Below are positions 9,214-20,037 of a stretch of DNA of 37,970 nt, piece after piece (positions within the stretch are counted from its first letter, which is position 1; the number at the start of each line of letters is the position of its first letter). Position numbers and translations under genes: made by a program. The notes under the pieces are model-generated. The model did no database searches. It saw only the letters and a list, made by a program, of their open reading frames with translations, and was not told the origin of the DNA. The DNA lies in assembly GCA_040768665.1 (NCBI GenBank), contig JAXGMN010000086.1, positions 1 through 37,970 of the forward strand, given 5' to 3'. This stretch comes from JABWBD01 sp040768665 (GTDB lineage Bacteria; Planctomycetota; Planctomycetia; Pirellulales; Thermoguttaceae).

Positions 9214-9923
9214 CTATTTTCGTGTCTTTTTCTCTGGGATGAGCCCTTTTCTCGGCCGGCCGCGCGGCCGGATGGTCAGGTCAAGTGCAAGTCGCTTTGC
9301 CAACCGATCCACCCACGACGCATCGCCAAAAGGCAATCCCGTCTCGATGCTCCGGCGAATCGCCGCAAGTTCCTCTTCTTCCGGCTCTTGGTGCACGTAG
9401 GCCGACCAGCGGCGACATCGCCACGCTGCTCGCACGGCTAACTGCTGGTACGACTCCACCGGATCCAGCAGCGCGTCCGGACGGCCTTCGCCAGCGCGCC
9501 AAAACTGCTCCAGCGATACTCTCCTGCCTGCTGCACCAGTTTCGCACGCAGGGGTTCGCCTCCACGTAACGAAGCAGCGTCAACAAATGCTCATCGTCCT
9601 GAACTACCGGGCTTTCTGGGAATCGCCCCTGCCACACGTGCCCACCGCTCCCATGAAAGCGATGGTACCGCTGTGTGTGCGACACCAACAGGCTTTGCAC
9701 CACTCTGCTGATGGTGCACGTCAGTGGGCGAATGACCAAATGGATGTGATTCGACATCAGGCAGTAGCCATAAAGTTCGAACGGCTTCCGCTGCTTCAGA
9801 TCGCCAGCCGCCTTGAGAAAGGCAAGGTAGTCTCCTCCGAAAAAACACCGGCTGTCGATTGTTGCCTCGGTTGATGACTTGGTAAATCAAGCCGTCGTCG
9901 ATAGGTCGCAGTGGTCGAGGCAT
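9214..9923 (-). pseudogene. REP-associated tyrosine transposase (Y1_Tnp/RAYT), frameshifted
   Basis: Three frames must be joined to read the protein. Frame one begins MPRPLRPIDDGLIYQVINRGNN at 9923. The reading shifts at a T6 run near 9838-9843 into GGDYLAFLKAAG and then the HUH signature MSNHIHLVIRPL. It shifts again at a CCCC run after RYVEANP, and once more before GRPDALLDPVESYQQL. The tail LTIRPRGRPRKG is typical of RAYTs. Such single-copy HUH transposases act on flanking REP-like palindromes. At least three one-base shifts, two of them at homopolymers, mean either decay or sequencing error. Confidence 0.85.
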
Positions 9924-9978
9924 GGCGGCGTTTTATCACGAATTCAACGCATGGTCAAGTGAAAAACAGTTCTGACCC

Positions 9979-11493
9979 GAATGGCATTAAGAAAACGTAA
10001 AGCCTTAGGGAGAACAGAAGTACCGTTGCTGCTAGCACTGCTAGCAAATCTGTACAGGAAGAAGACCTCCGGCGAGTATGGATTAGGGAGCTCAAACCCG
10101 TTTCCAACTCACCGGAGGCCACTCAATGGTACACAATATCGCCGAAGTCGTGCGTCAATTCAAGCACCAATGGACCCACCAACTGGAGGATAAGGCAGTC
10201 GAGCAGATTTGCCAGGAAGAGGGCATGACCTGGAGGAAGCGTCTCCTGACTCCTCTGATGACCATCCGAGTCTTCCTGTTGCAGATCCTTCACGGCAACA
10301 CGGCTTGCACGGACATGCGTCATGTGGCGCAGATGGCCTTTACTGGGGCGGCCTATTGCCAAGCAAGAATGCGAATACCTCTTTCCGTATTTCAACGGCT
10401 CCTCCAACGTACAGCGGCGCATGAAGGAAGAGATATCTGAGACGGGGTGCTGGCTCGGCCATCGTCTGTTCTATGTTGACGGTTCCGGCTTCTCCATGCC
10501 GGACAAGCCTTTGTCTGCAACGGGCGTTCGGTCAACCGGGAGGACAGGCGGAAGGATGCGGCTTTCCTGCAGCCCATTTTTGGCGTTGATGCATGCCGGG
10601 ACGGGCATGATCACCAAGGTGTTGAGTTCGCCGTTGCGAACCCATGACATGTCCGGAGCGATCGAGCTTCATCCCGAACTCCGAGAAGGCGACGTGCTCG
10701 CCGGCGACCGCGGATTCTGCTCGTTTCCTCATTTGGCCCTGCTTTTACGGGGCGGCGTGCAGGCGTTGTTCCGAATCCATCAGCGGCAGATTGTGGATTT
10801 CACTCCGGGAAGACCGCACGTGGTTCCAGGAGAAGGTGCCAGTCGAAGCAAAAAGGGATTGCCGCGTTCGCGTTGGATCAAGGCGTTCGGTTTTCAAGAT
10901 CAGTTGGTCGAATGGTTCAAGCCTGTCGATTGTCCTAAGTGGATGCCGGCGGAAATATGGCCTCGCTTCCTGCCAGTCTCATGGTGCGTGAGTTGCGTTA
11001 TCGGATCGACTGCAAAGGGTTCCGAACCAAAGAGATCACGCTGGTGACCACGCTGACGGATGCGGACATCTACTCGGCCGACGAATTGGCGAGGGTGTAT
11101 CACCGCAGATGGACCATTGAAACCGCCTTTGCTCATCTCAAAACGACCATGAAGATGGACGTGCTCAAGTGCGAGACGGTGGACGGCGTGCTGAAAGAAC
11201 TAGCCGTCTTCTTGCTGGTCTACAACCTCGTCCGCCTGGTGATGCTCGAAGCCGCTCGCCGCCAAGAAGTCGACGTAGACCGCATCAGCTTCATCGACGC
11301 CTTGCGATGGCTGCGCAATGCGAAGCCCGGAGACGAACTGCCGAAGCTGGTTGTCAATCCCTACCGTCCCTACCGCTACGAGCCAAGGGTTCGCAAGCGC
11401 CGGCCCAAGCAGTACCCGCTGATGAACCAGCCCCGAGCGGTGCTGAAGAAAGAGATGGCTGCACAATGACTTACGACTATCTTAATGCCATTC
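9979..11493 (+). mobile_element. IS4-family insertion sequence, copy 2 (decayed)
   Basis: A 1515-bp element with the same 14-bp terminal repeats as copy 1 but in the opposite orientation. It is flanked by the same 11-bp duplication AGTTCTGACCC (9968-9978 and 11494-11504). It differs from copy 1 by scattered substitutions and about four small indels inside the transposase gene. Confidence 0.92.
10126..11469 (+). pseudogene. IS4-family transposase, frameshifted copy
   Basis: Compared with the intact copy, two G are missing near 10412-10416, one T is gained near 10508-10512 and one T is lost in the run near 10575-10580. One base is also lost near 10950-10957. The reading therefore jumps between frames although all catalytic motifs (VDGSG, GDRGF, RRWTIE) are still encoded. 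Several changes sit in homopolymers. It cannot make a full transposase as written. Confidence 0.9.
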
Positions 11494-11648
11494 AGTTCTG
11501 ACCCCTTTTCGGCCCCCGGCCCCCGCGCCTCACTCACCGCGACCCCTCGCTGCCCGCCAATTCCGGCCCACCGAGGTTTTGCACGCTCGCCGAAAGTACA
11601 CCCTTGTCGGCTACTTTCCTATCCAAGGAAGTATACGCATGCGCCGGC

Positions 11649-12224
11649 TCAAAGTTGACGCAATTCCCCGACCAAACCGTTTGGTGCTAGTTCGGGAAGG
11701 ATATCGACCACTGCCACGCTGGCTCTCTGGCGGGCTGCCGCATTGGCTGCCGGCGCCCCGGAAGTTCCTCCGCCCACGACCAGCACGTCGACTTCTTCAG
11801 ACACTGGCAGCTGGACCGGCGCCTGTAGGATTGTCCCCATTTTCGTGTCAGCGAGAATCGGACTGTCCTCTTTGCCGTGGCGTAGCACTGGATAGCGGAC
11901 GGCCGGTTCGGGACCGGAGAGCAGCTCTTTGACCTGCGGGCCGGCGGCCGCGACGAGCGGCAATTCGCCGGGCGAAGACGTGGCGGGCCACTTGGCAGTC
12001 TGCCGCGCTGCCCGAATTACGTCGCGGCCAGCTCTTTCGCCCCGGGCCAAGGCCTCAGCCAGGTTGTACACCGCAGCGCTGGGCGGAGTGGCCACAACGA
12101 GCGAGGGCATAGCGCCGGAGTCAGATTCTTCTCCACCGGCAGCCGCGACGATGCGCGCGTCTTCGGTGGCGTCGACGACCGCCTTGGCCAGGAACACCTG
12201 GCGGCCTGTGCGGTTGGCTACCAC
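11649..12224 (-). pseudogene. FAD-dependent oxidoreductase fragment
   Basis: A 191-residue open frame with no proper start or end. It holds TGRQVFLAKAVVDATEDARI, typical of the FAD_oxidored family near the second half of the Rossmann fold, and then DVLVVGGGTSGAPAANAAA, a dinucleotide-binding GxGxxG-type motif. The order suggests an internal piece of a larger secreted or cytoplasmic oxidoreductase of the kind often found beside planctomycetal sugar-degradation genes. No Shine-Dalgarno sequence precedes it. A GELANTR-containing stretch upstream in another frame suggests a frameshift near 12225. It ends shortly after the nucleotide-binding motif with LVGELRQL and a stop. Confidence 0.65.
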
Positions 12225-12403
12225 CAGCGGTAATTATACGCGTGTTGGCCAACTCGCCGACCACGCCGCGGGAAAGATTCTTTCTACCGCATCACGCGGC
12301 CAGACGGTCATTGACGGCTTGCATGATTGATGAGAATTGTGGTAGAACCGCAGTGTGTTGCTAGAAGGGACGCTCGGTCTAGAATCAACTTAGGAGATCT
12401 CGT

Positions 12404-13687
12404 TTGAGCCCTATCTCGAAGCGATGGCTGCTGCTTGGCTTGATGATGTACTTTGGCGTGCTCTTCGGCCGGGCAGACGCCGAGAACTTCCGCGTGTCTT
12501 TGTCAGTGAGTCCCTATACTGAATCGATGTTCCGCCTCGGTTTCACGTTCACCGACGGCACAATCCAGGCGACCAATCCCGAGCAGTTGCAGCGGTTGTT
12601 TGTCGCCCACGGCGCCAATGAGGTTTATGCGCGGATCGGAACGCGCCGGAAGCAATCGCCCGGCGACCGACGCCATGGCGCGGACCACAGCGTCGAGCGC
12701 GGTTTGGAACGCGCCCGGCTCGCAAAGACTTTGGGCCTGCCGTTCAATCCCGAGCTGGGTCTGTTCGCGACCTACGGCGACGTGCGCTTACAGCCCCCGC
12801 CGGATTTCAGCGAGTATCCCCAGATCAAGCTTCCTGGCGAGTGGACGAGCTTGAGACTGGATCAAATGCTGCCCGCGCTGCGATCCTACGGCGCAATCAT
12901 CGCGAGAGAAATTTTGGATACGGGGGTTCAGGTCCGCATCTGGGACCTGGGCAACGAGGTCGAGTTTGGCGTTGCGGGCGTGGCGCTTGGCCCGGATCCC
13001 GAGTTCCGCCAGCGCAGCGGATACAAGCCGCCGGACGCCGTTGATCCCGAGATCGGACAAATGTCGATCCGCAAGATCAACCAGCTATCGGAAGAGGAAC
13101 AGGTCGCATGGCTAAAGAAGCATCTTTGGCCCGCCAATGCCCGCATGTTTGCGGCGGTCGCGCAGGGGATCCGTTCGGTCGATCCGGGGGCCCGATTCAG
13201 CACGCATGTCAGCGGTGTCACCGTGCGTCCGAAAGTCTACGTGGCCTATTTCAAGGCGATGAAGAAGGGGGGATATCTGCCCGACGAGTTGGGCTTTTCG
13301 TATTATCCGACGAATGACATGGGACGAGGCGCGGTGAATCGCCTGCACGGCTTCAAGGAGATGGCGACGGCCGCGCATCGCGAGTTGGGCCGCCCGGTTT
13401 TCATCGCCGAGTACGCCTACGCGGCGGGCGACCGGCCCATCGGTCTGTGGGAGAACTTGCCCGTGAAGGGCTACCCCCTAACGCCCGGCGGCCAGGCGGA
13501 CTTTCTTCGCGACCTGGTCGCCTGGGGAACGCAAGAGGGCATCCTCTCGGGAATCCGGCCTTGGGCGCCGGAACTTGTGACCGGCTGGGAACCGATGGCC
13601 TTGTTCTCCGCCGCGGGAAAGACCGCGACGGCTCGGCCGGCTCTGAAGTCGATCGTCACGGGCTCTTCGTCGAACGCACGGCAATAA
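12404..13687 (+). CDS. Secreted GH53-like arabinogalactan endo-beta-1,4-galactanase
   Basis: A 427-residue protein with a Sec signal peptide (residues 1-26, ending ADA) and a TIM-barrel glycosidase body. The probable acid/base is E185 in DLGNEVEFG, the probable nucleophile is E336 in VFIAEYAYAAG, and LGFSYYPTN matches the GH53 SYYP signature. GH53 enzymes cut beta-1,4-galactan side chains of pectin. The start is a TTG with AGGAG seven bases upstream; no better start exists. The stop is followed after 14 bp by the beta-helix gene, so the two are probably co-transcribed. Family assignment rests on these motifs; another clan-A glycosidase family cannot be excluded. Confidence 0.75.
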   Translation: MSPISKRWLLLGLMMYFGVLFGRADAENFRVSLSVSPYTESMFRLGFTFTDGTIQATNPEQLQRLFVAHGANEVYARIGTRRKQSPGDRRHGADHSVERGLERARLAKTLGLPFNPELGLFATYGDVRLQPPPDFSEYPQIKLPGEWTSLRLDQMLPALRSYGAIIAREILDTGVQVRIWDLGNEVEFGVAGVALGPDPEFRQRSGYKPPDAVDPEIGQMSIRKINQLSEEEQVAWLKKHLWPANARMFAAVAQGIRSVDPGARFSTHVSGVTVRPKVYVAYFKAMKKGGYLPDELGFSYYPTNDMGRGAVNRLHGFKEMATAAHRELGRPVFIAEYAYAAGDRPIGLWENLPVKGYPLTPGGQADFLRDLVAWGTQEGILSGIRPWAPELVTGWEPMALFSAAGKTATARPALKSIVTGSSSNARQ

Positions 13688-13701
13688 GGGATGAGAGAGC
13701 A

Positions 13702-15204
13702 ATGCTCAGAAACGTGATTGTGTCCGCCGGCTTCCTTCTGGTCGTCCTCCTGGCGCCTGGCGCTGCGCGTACGGCAACCTATTTCGTGGATGCCAATCTT
13801 GGCAATGATGCTTGCGACGGCTTGCGGGCAAAGTCGCCACGTGGACAACAGGGGCCTTTCAAGACGATTGCCCGCGTAAACAGGGCCGATCTGCGGCCGG
13901 GCGATTCCGTCTACTTCAATCGAGGAGATACCTGGACGGAAACGTTGGACATTCCCTCCGGCGGCATCCAAGGGCGGCCCGTCACCATCGGTGCCTACGG
14001 CGACGGCAAACGACCACTTATTGATGTCCGGAACGAAGCATCTTCAGCGATTACATGCTCTCGTTCGTACGTGACCATTCAGGACCTTTCCCTGGCCAAC
14101 AGCAAGCACAACGCTCTGGGCGTCGCCTGCAAAGGCGGTTGTCGAGGAATCACTATCCGCAATATGGATATCCGAAACGCCGGCAAGAACGCCGTCTCCA
14201 TTGCAAACGGCGGCAACGCAGTCCACATCGACAACGTGTCTGTCTTCAACGCATCGAATAACGGCATTCACCTTGGCGGATCCTTGGAGAACAAACTGAG
14301 CAACGTAGTCGTGGAGAACTGCCACATCTCCGGGGTTGGCGCCAATGATGGTGTCACCATTCACGAAGATGGCGACCAAAACACGGCCGGCAGCAACTTC
14401 GTGCTTCGGAACAACTATGCTGAGAACTGTGCGGAACAGGGATTCGACATCACAACCGGGGAGCACGTCCTGTTGCTGAACAACTCGTCGGCCAACAACA
14501 AAGAGGGTGGCGTCGTGATCGGCCACTCAGCCAGGCACGTCACCATCGATCGGCACCGCAGCAGGGACGAACCTACAAAGGAGACGTCGGCAGCTATCCT
14601 CATCGGTGGCGAGCGGCCGCACGCTTGCCTCGTCAACAGCATCATCCAGGGCAGCGGCTATCACCTGCTCTGCATCAAGGCGAGTGATGTCAAGGTCCTC
14701 CATAACCACTTCGTCTGGAATGGCGGGGCCGCCATGATGGATCTCAGTGGTCGGGTCGATGACATTCAAATCAAGAACAACATTTTCACGACGCGACAAG
14801 ATAAGATGGGACGAATCCGATTCCTGGAAGCAGCGCGCCCGCCGAATCATAAAAGCTTTGATTTCGACCACAACCTCTACTTTGCGCCGAATAAGATCAC
14901 GATCTATTCGGCATCGACAAAGGAGAGTTACAGTTTTGCCGAGTATCAAGCGGCCTACGGTGTGGAGATGCAAAGCCGCGAGATCGATCCTCGCTTCGTC
15001 GATCGAGCCGGCGGCAACTACCGTCTGAAGCGTACCTCGCCTGCCATCGACGCCGGTGTCGATGTGGGCGTGAAAGAGGACGCCGAAGGGCAGTCGCGGC
15101 CCTGCGACGGGAATGAGGACGGCACAACCGCCCCGGACATCGGGGCTGACGAATTTCACCCGGCTCCAGGTAGAGAAAAGGCAAAGGATGATATTGATCC
15201 CTGA
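13702..15204 (+). CDS. Secreted right-handed parallel beta-helix protein
   Basis: A 500-residue protein with a signal peptide (about residues 1-24, LLVVLLAPGAARTA) followed by TYFVDANLGNDACDG, the usual opening of bacterial beta-helix proteins. The body contains many PbH1-like coils rich in N and hydrophobic residues (ITIRNMDIRNAGKNAVSIAN, VVVENCHISGVGANDGVTIH, VLRNNYAENC). The C-terminus has the typical LKRTSPAIDAG and DIGADEF pair. The fold is shared by polysaccharide lyases and pectin-acting hydrolases, but no catalytic set can be assigned. It lies 14 bp behind the GH53-like gene. The ATG at 13702 is chosen because the signal peptide begins there; the frame extends further upstream inside the previous gene. 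Confidence 0.85.
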   Translation: MLRNVIVSAGFLLVVLLAPGAARTATYFVDANLGNDACDGLRAKSPRGQQGPFKTIARVNRADLRPGDSVYFNRGDTWTETLDIPSGGIQGRPVTIGAYGDGKRPLIDVRNEASSAITCSRSYVTIQDLSLANSKHNALGVACKGGCRGITIRNMDIRNAGKNAVSIANGGNAVHIDNVSVFNASNNGIHLGGSLENKLSNVVVENCHISGVGANDGVTIHEDGDQNTAGSNFVLRNNYAENCAEQGFDITTGEHVLLLNNSSANNKEGGVVIGHSARHVTIDRHRSRDEPTKETSAAILIGGERPHACLVNSIIQGSGYHLLCIKASDVKVLHNHFVWNGGAAMMDLSGRVDDIQIKNNIFTTRQDKMGRIRFLEAARPPNHKSFDFDHNLYFAPNKITIYSASTKESYSFAEYQAAYGVEMQSREIDPRFVDRAGGNYRLKRTSPAIDAGVDVGVKEDAEGQSRPCDGNEDGTTAPDIGADEFHPAPGREKAKDDIDP

Positions 15205-15391
15205 ACAGCCAATGAACCCAGGGCGACCAAGGGGGCCCGGCACCGCGCCTCTCGCTCGCCGGCAGGCATCAATTGCCATACAATTCCATAAGACGGGTGA
15301 AAAGGCGTGCCGGCGGTGCCGCGCTACATCGAGACGGAACTAGCGATAAGAGTCATTTGCTCAGCTAATCCGATTCTGAAGAAACAAACCC

Positions 15392-15583
15392 GTGAAAGCT
15401 GTTGGCGGCAAGACTCGGCGAACTTTGACCTTCTCTACCGTGCCGCACAGTGCCTGGGAACTACCAGACGGCCGAAGCGCAACGGTTTTCGCCTGTGTGG
15501 ATGACAGCGAAGTGGAATTCACGTTTGATGGAGAACGACTTTATTTAGCGCCGGCCGACGCCGCATTTCGAACGGGCCGGTGA
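15392..15583 (+). pseudogene. Possible C-terminal remnant of a secreted protein
   Basis: A 63-codon frame (GTG start, stop just upstream) contains SAWELPDGRSATVFACVDD and VEFTFDGERLYLAP, which look like a beta-sandwich end of a larger planctomycete-style protein. No Shine-Dalgarno sequence is visible. It lies between the beta-helix and GH106 genes. I do not recognise the family. The rest of 15205-15666 shows no convincing gene. Confidence 0.35.
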
Positions 15584-18282
15584 CCGGCCTGCTCGACGTT
15601 CATCGGACTTGCCGGCCATCGATGAGAGAAGAGAATGCCTCTTAGGCATCCAAGGGAAGCCAAGTCATGTTCCGTATCCAAGCCACTGCTGTCCTTCTCG
15701 TATTGTTTATCACCTTGCTGCTGTTGCTGGGCATCGGCGCGGCTCAAGCCGAAGATGCGTTGGCGCAGGGCTTCCAGAGCCCGCCACCGGAGTGCCGGCC
15801 TGATGTCTACATGAGCTGGATGGGAGGCATGGTCAGCAGGGAAGGACTAACCAAAGACCTGGAGGCGCTGAAGCGCGAGGGGGTCGGCGGAATGCTGATG
15901 TTGCAGGTACCCGACCAAGTGGCCGGCATTGTCCAATGGCCGTACCGCGACTACCCCGGCAAGATCAAGTGCTATACCGACGAGTGGTTTGCGATGGTGA
16001 ATCATGCCATCGGCGAGTGTGATCGGCTGGGCCTCACCTTCTCGGCCGTGGCTTGCGCCGGTTGGAGCCATGTGGGCGGGCCGTGGGTCACCGGGGAGAA
16101 GGCGGTCAAGATCCTGGCGGTCGGGCGGAGAGTTGTGCAAGGCCCTGGTTGCTTCGAAGACGTAATCCCCCGCGCCGAGGCCTTCTATGAAAGGAAACCT
16201 CTCCTACCCCCGTGGTCGGCCGACGCCGAGGCCTGGCGGAAACGGAAAGAATCCTACGGCGATTATTACCGCGACGTGGCGGTGGTGGCCTTGCCGGCCG
16301 TCGAGAGCGGACAGGTCGTGCTCCCCGAGAAGATCCTCGATCTGACGGGAAAGATGGACGACCAGGGCCACCTTCGTTGGGACGTGCCAGCCGGAACCTG
16401 GACCGTGTTGCGACTGGGCTGCGCGGCCTTCAACGGCCCCAACTATCCTGCTCCGGTCGAGGGCGCCGGGCTGGAAAGCGATCGCATGAACCCCGCGGCG
16501 ACCCGACTGGTTCTCGACAAGATGCTCGGCCGTATTGCACGCGAAGCCCGCGCCAGAGGCTACAGGTCGTTCAAGGGGTTCGACACCGACAGTTACGAAT
16601 CCGGCTTTCAGGATTTCGGCGAGGACTTCATCGCCGAATTTGAAGAACGCATGGGTTACGACTGCACGATTTGGCTGCCGGCCTGGCACGATAAGCGCCT
16701 GGTCATCGGCAGCGTGGAGCTGACCGGCCGCTTCCGACGCGATATGCTCCAGGTCATTTCGGAACTGTGGCTGGAGCGATTCTACGCCGAAATCCGTCGT
16801 TTCGCCGATGCCGAGGCCCTGCAGTGGATGATCGAGCCGTACTTTCTGCTAAACATCGACTGGCGGACTGTCGCCTCTCGGGCGCACCTGCCAGGCGGCG
16901 AGATCTGGATCCGGGAAAGGCCGGGTCACGCTGACTTCTTTATTCGCGACTTGATTGGGCCGGCGCCCGATGCCGCGGCGCTATACGGCCACAAGATCGT
17001 GTGGGCCGAGTCGTACACTGCAGGCTCGGAGAACAGCGCTTGGCGCAACGATCCCTGGCTGCTGAAGTCGTATAGCGACACTGCCTTCTGCCGTGGCATC
17101 AATCACTTAGTGATGTGGATCTTCTGCCACAACCCCTTCGGCGACCACCTGCAGCCCGGCCTGAGCACAGGCTATTGGGGGACACAACTTGGCCGTAACG
17201 TCACCTGGTGGCCTTATTCGGCGGCCTGGCACTGCTACTTGGCACGCTGCCAGTTCCTACTGCGTCAAGGGCTGCCAGTGGCGGACGTGTTGGTCTATCC
17301 GCCTCGGGTCGAGGCTGTCCCGAGCCCGGTGCTGGAGTGTGCCCCTTACAAGCAGACGGTGAGTAACGAGGAGGTGCTGCTCGAGCGCCTGAGCGTGAAG
17401 GACGGTCGCCTGGTGCTGCCGCACGGGGTCAGTTACGCCGCCTTGGCGATTCCACCGTACAAGGACATGCCCGATCAGCGAAGAATAACCCCGCAGGCAC
17501 TGCGGCGGATTCTGGAGTTGGTGAAAGAAGGGGCCACGCTGATCGGCGAGCCGGTGCCGTCTCGCTCGGTGAGCATGAAGAATTATCCAGATTGCGACCG
17601 AGAGATGGCAGCGTTGATCGCAGAAATCTGGGGCCACACTAATGTGGCGAAGCAGGGCGAACGCAGGCTGGAAGAGGGGAGAGTGATCTGGGGCTACCCG
17701 CTAACCGACGTATTGGATGAAGTGGCCGGCGGGCCGGACTTCGAGTTTGTCGGCGTGGCCACCGTGCCGCCTAAAGACGACCAACGTCCGCGCTACGATT
17801 TTTTCCATCGGCACACGCCCGATGCAGAGATCTACTTTGTTGCCAACGCACGTAATGACCCGTTGGAGGCGGTAGCCAACTTTCGCGTTACTGGCCAGCG
17901 ACCAGAGCTGTGGGACCCCGTAACCGGCCAGATGCGGCCGCTTCCGCAGTACGAGGAGGTGAAAGGGCGCACGATGATCCCCATGCGTTTGGATTCGCAA
18001 CAAAGCGTCTTCATCGTCTTTCCCAAGAAGAGCGGAGGCAGAGAACCGGCCAAGGGCAAAGTGAATGTCCCGGCTGCCCGACCGTTGGCCCGACTCGACG
18101 GCTCCTGGCAGGTAGCCTTTGACCCCAAGTGGGGCGGCCCGGAGCAGATCGAGTTCACGTCGCTCGAGGACTGGACCAAGCGACCGGAAGAAGGGATCAA
18201 GTACTACTCGGGAACGGCCGCCTATACGAAGACGTTTGACGCACCCCGCGCAGCCCTCGATGGCCGAAAAGCAGTCTATCTA

Positions 18283-20037
18283 CTCACGTTCCGCACCTCC
18301 GTTTGAAGGTTCGGAGCCCATCCGGTGGTATGCCAAGCAGGTTCAGTAACTGTCGTTGAACTGGGGTCGGCTGAGCAAGTCGACGCGAGATCTCGCCGTG
18401 GTCCTTCACGATTACAATACACAGCGTGCTGAAGGCTTTGAGGATCGCCGGCCCGGTAGGTGCAGGGCTGGGGCGGTTCTCCGGGTACAGACCGTACATC
18501 GGCTTACCTTTCAAGCTGCGGCGCGTCTGACGCTCCATCAAAGCCAATACCATCAGCGCCCACACCAGAATACACAACAGCCCCGCCATCCGCTCCGGCT
18601 TTTCCAGGAACATTGGCGCCACCGCCAGCGGGCCTTTGCAGTGGTGAAATCGACGTTCTACCTGGCTTTGCTCTTTGTAGGTGGACAACGCTTTCCCCGT
18701 GGGGCAACGCTTCGACGGCAGGTTCGTCTTCAGCACGTACACGCCTTCCAACTGCTTCGCGCGCTGAAGCTTCTGGGCATCGATCTTCCACGTCAGATGA
18801 AAGAGGCCCTTCCTGTCCTTCGTCAGGTTGTACTCGAAGAGGTTCCCCTCGGTCTTGTACTTCGCCTTGGCCGCTTCCAGGCGTCCCAGGATCTTCTCTT
18901 GCGTGATCAAGCTGTACTTGTTGAGGTTCCGCTCGACGGCCTCAATTTCCTCGCGGATCTTGGCCACGTGCCGTTCTCGGGTCTTTTCTTCCTGCCGAGC
19001 CTTCGCCTCGCTCCACACAAAGATCAACCGGCATTTCACCTGCACCTTCCGACCGTTCACCTCACCCTTCAAAACCACCGTGGTTTCGGCGGCTTCGTAC
19101 TTGTCCCTCTTGTCTGGCGGCAGATGGGCTTGGCTCTGCGGGAAGTAATTCACCTTGTGCATCTTGCCGCGGCGTCTCAGTTTGAGATACTCTTCTTGCA
19201 GATGCGGCTGGAAGGCGCCGCCGCAAAGGAAGAAGCCATTGCCCGCCGCCACCGTCAGCAGATTGTCGATCGTGTCAAGCTTCGTATCGGCGATGTAGAG
19301 AAAGTCCGTCTTGCCCAGAGTTTTCGCCAGAGCGCGGAGGTTTTCCAAGTGCACCGGGCTTTCCGCCGCATTGCCATCCAAGGGCAGATGCCCGATCGGC
19401 ACGCCGCCGTCGGCCGTGACGTTCAGCCCCATGCCGATCTGCTTGACATTCTTTCGTCCGCTCTTCGTGCGGCCATAGGTGGGCATTGGCGGGGCTTGCC
19501 CCTCCGTCAACATCTTCTCATACGCTCCGTAAAGTTCCACGTCCGTGATGTCAAAGTGAATCTGGTTCACCTGGACTTTGAAGACCTTGATCATCCCAGT
19601 TACCAGAGATGCTTCAATCACGTCCCTGTGCTTGGCTATACGCTCCAACGCCCGTCCGAGAAGATCGTCGTTGAGCTGTTCCGCCGTCACGCCGTAGTAG
19701 TCGGTGAGGCTCGCCTTACCCGCCCATTCGCCGATACGGTACTGCGCTTGGGGGCTGAGCAACCGATTCGCGATCATGACCTCCACCAAGTTGCCGAGAG
19801 GTATACCCCCTTCCCAAGGCGCAGCCTTATCTACCACCGTGCCCAGCCTCAACCGCTCGAAGTAATGCACAATCACCGGCAGGGCACCAACAATCTGCGT
19901 ATCGAACCGAACGCTGGCATCCATGCATGGCTCCTCCTTGGCCAGTTCCCGTTTGAACCTTCCTCAGCTTGCCAAGCATGCCACGATGTTGCCAGTCTTG
20001 TCCAGATCAACTTCCGCCAGGGGGTGCGGAACGTGAG
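18283..20037 (-). mobile_element. IS1634-family insertion sequence
   Basis: A 1755-bp element bounded by 18-bp inverted repeats with one mismatch (left CTCACGTTCCGCACCTCC; right, complemented, CTCACGTTCCGCACCCCC). It carries one intact transposase gene on the minus strand. The ends and the 6-bp duplication can be read to the base because the interrupted GH106 frame is restored on removal. Confidence 0.93.
18284..19924 (-). CDS. IS1634-family DDE transposase
   Basis: A 546-residue transposase with a DUF4277-like N-terminus (residues about 5-105). Its DDE core has D125 or D128 in HFDITDVELYG, D213 in FLYIADTKLDT and E423 in EQSQVERRFHHCKG, with an insertion of basic and coiled residues (about 300-360) between the second and third acids. 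The ATG at 19924 has AGGAGG eight bases upstream. The stop codon falls inside the terminal inverted repeat. The frame is intact. Confidence 0.93.
   Translation of the reverse strand: MDASVRFDTQIVGALPVIVHYFERLRLGTVVDKAAPWEGGIPLGNLVEVMIANRLLSPQAQYRIGEWAGKASLTDYYGVTAEQLNDDLLGRALERIAKHRDVIEASLVTGMIKVFKVQVNQIHFDITDVELYGAYEKMLTEGQAPPMPTYGRTKSGRKNVKQIGMGLNVTADGGVPIGHLPLDGNAAESPVHLENLRALAKTLGKTDFLYIADTKLDTIDNLLTVAAGNGFFLCGGAFQPHLQEEYLKLRRRGKMHKVNYFPQSQAHLPPDKRDKYEAAETTVVLKGEVNGRKVQVKCRLIFVWSEAKARQEEKTRERHVAKIREEIEAVERNLNKYSLITQEKILGRLEAAKAKYKTEGNLFEYNLTKDRKGLFHLTWKIDAQKLQRAKQLEGVYVLKTNLPSKRCPTGKALSTYKEQSQVERRFHHCKGPLAVAPMFLEKPERMAGLLCILVWALMVLALMERQTRRSLKGKPMYGLYPENRPSPAPTGPAILKAFSTLCIVIVKDHGEISRRLAQPTPVQRQLLNLLGIPPDGLRTFKRRCGT

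Larger units (their letters stand above)
9199..11510. repeat. 17-bp inverted repeat bounding the RAYT unit (now interrupted by IS4)
   Basis: GAAAAGGGGTCAGAACT at 9199-9215 is the exact reverse complement of AGTTCTGACCCCTTTTC at 11494-11510. Removing the IS4 element and one copy of its target duplication places the second repeat directly before the RAYT leader. The repeats therefore define the ends of an original RAYT unit of about 0.8 kb. RAYT genes are known to be framed by REP-like inverted sequences. Confidence 0.8.

Noticed and set aside
15667..18306. Reading the 879-codon frame as a complete shorter glycosidase
   Set aside because: The last eight codons come from the IS1634 inverted repeat, and the true continuation is found at 20044 in frame.
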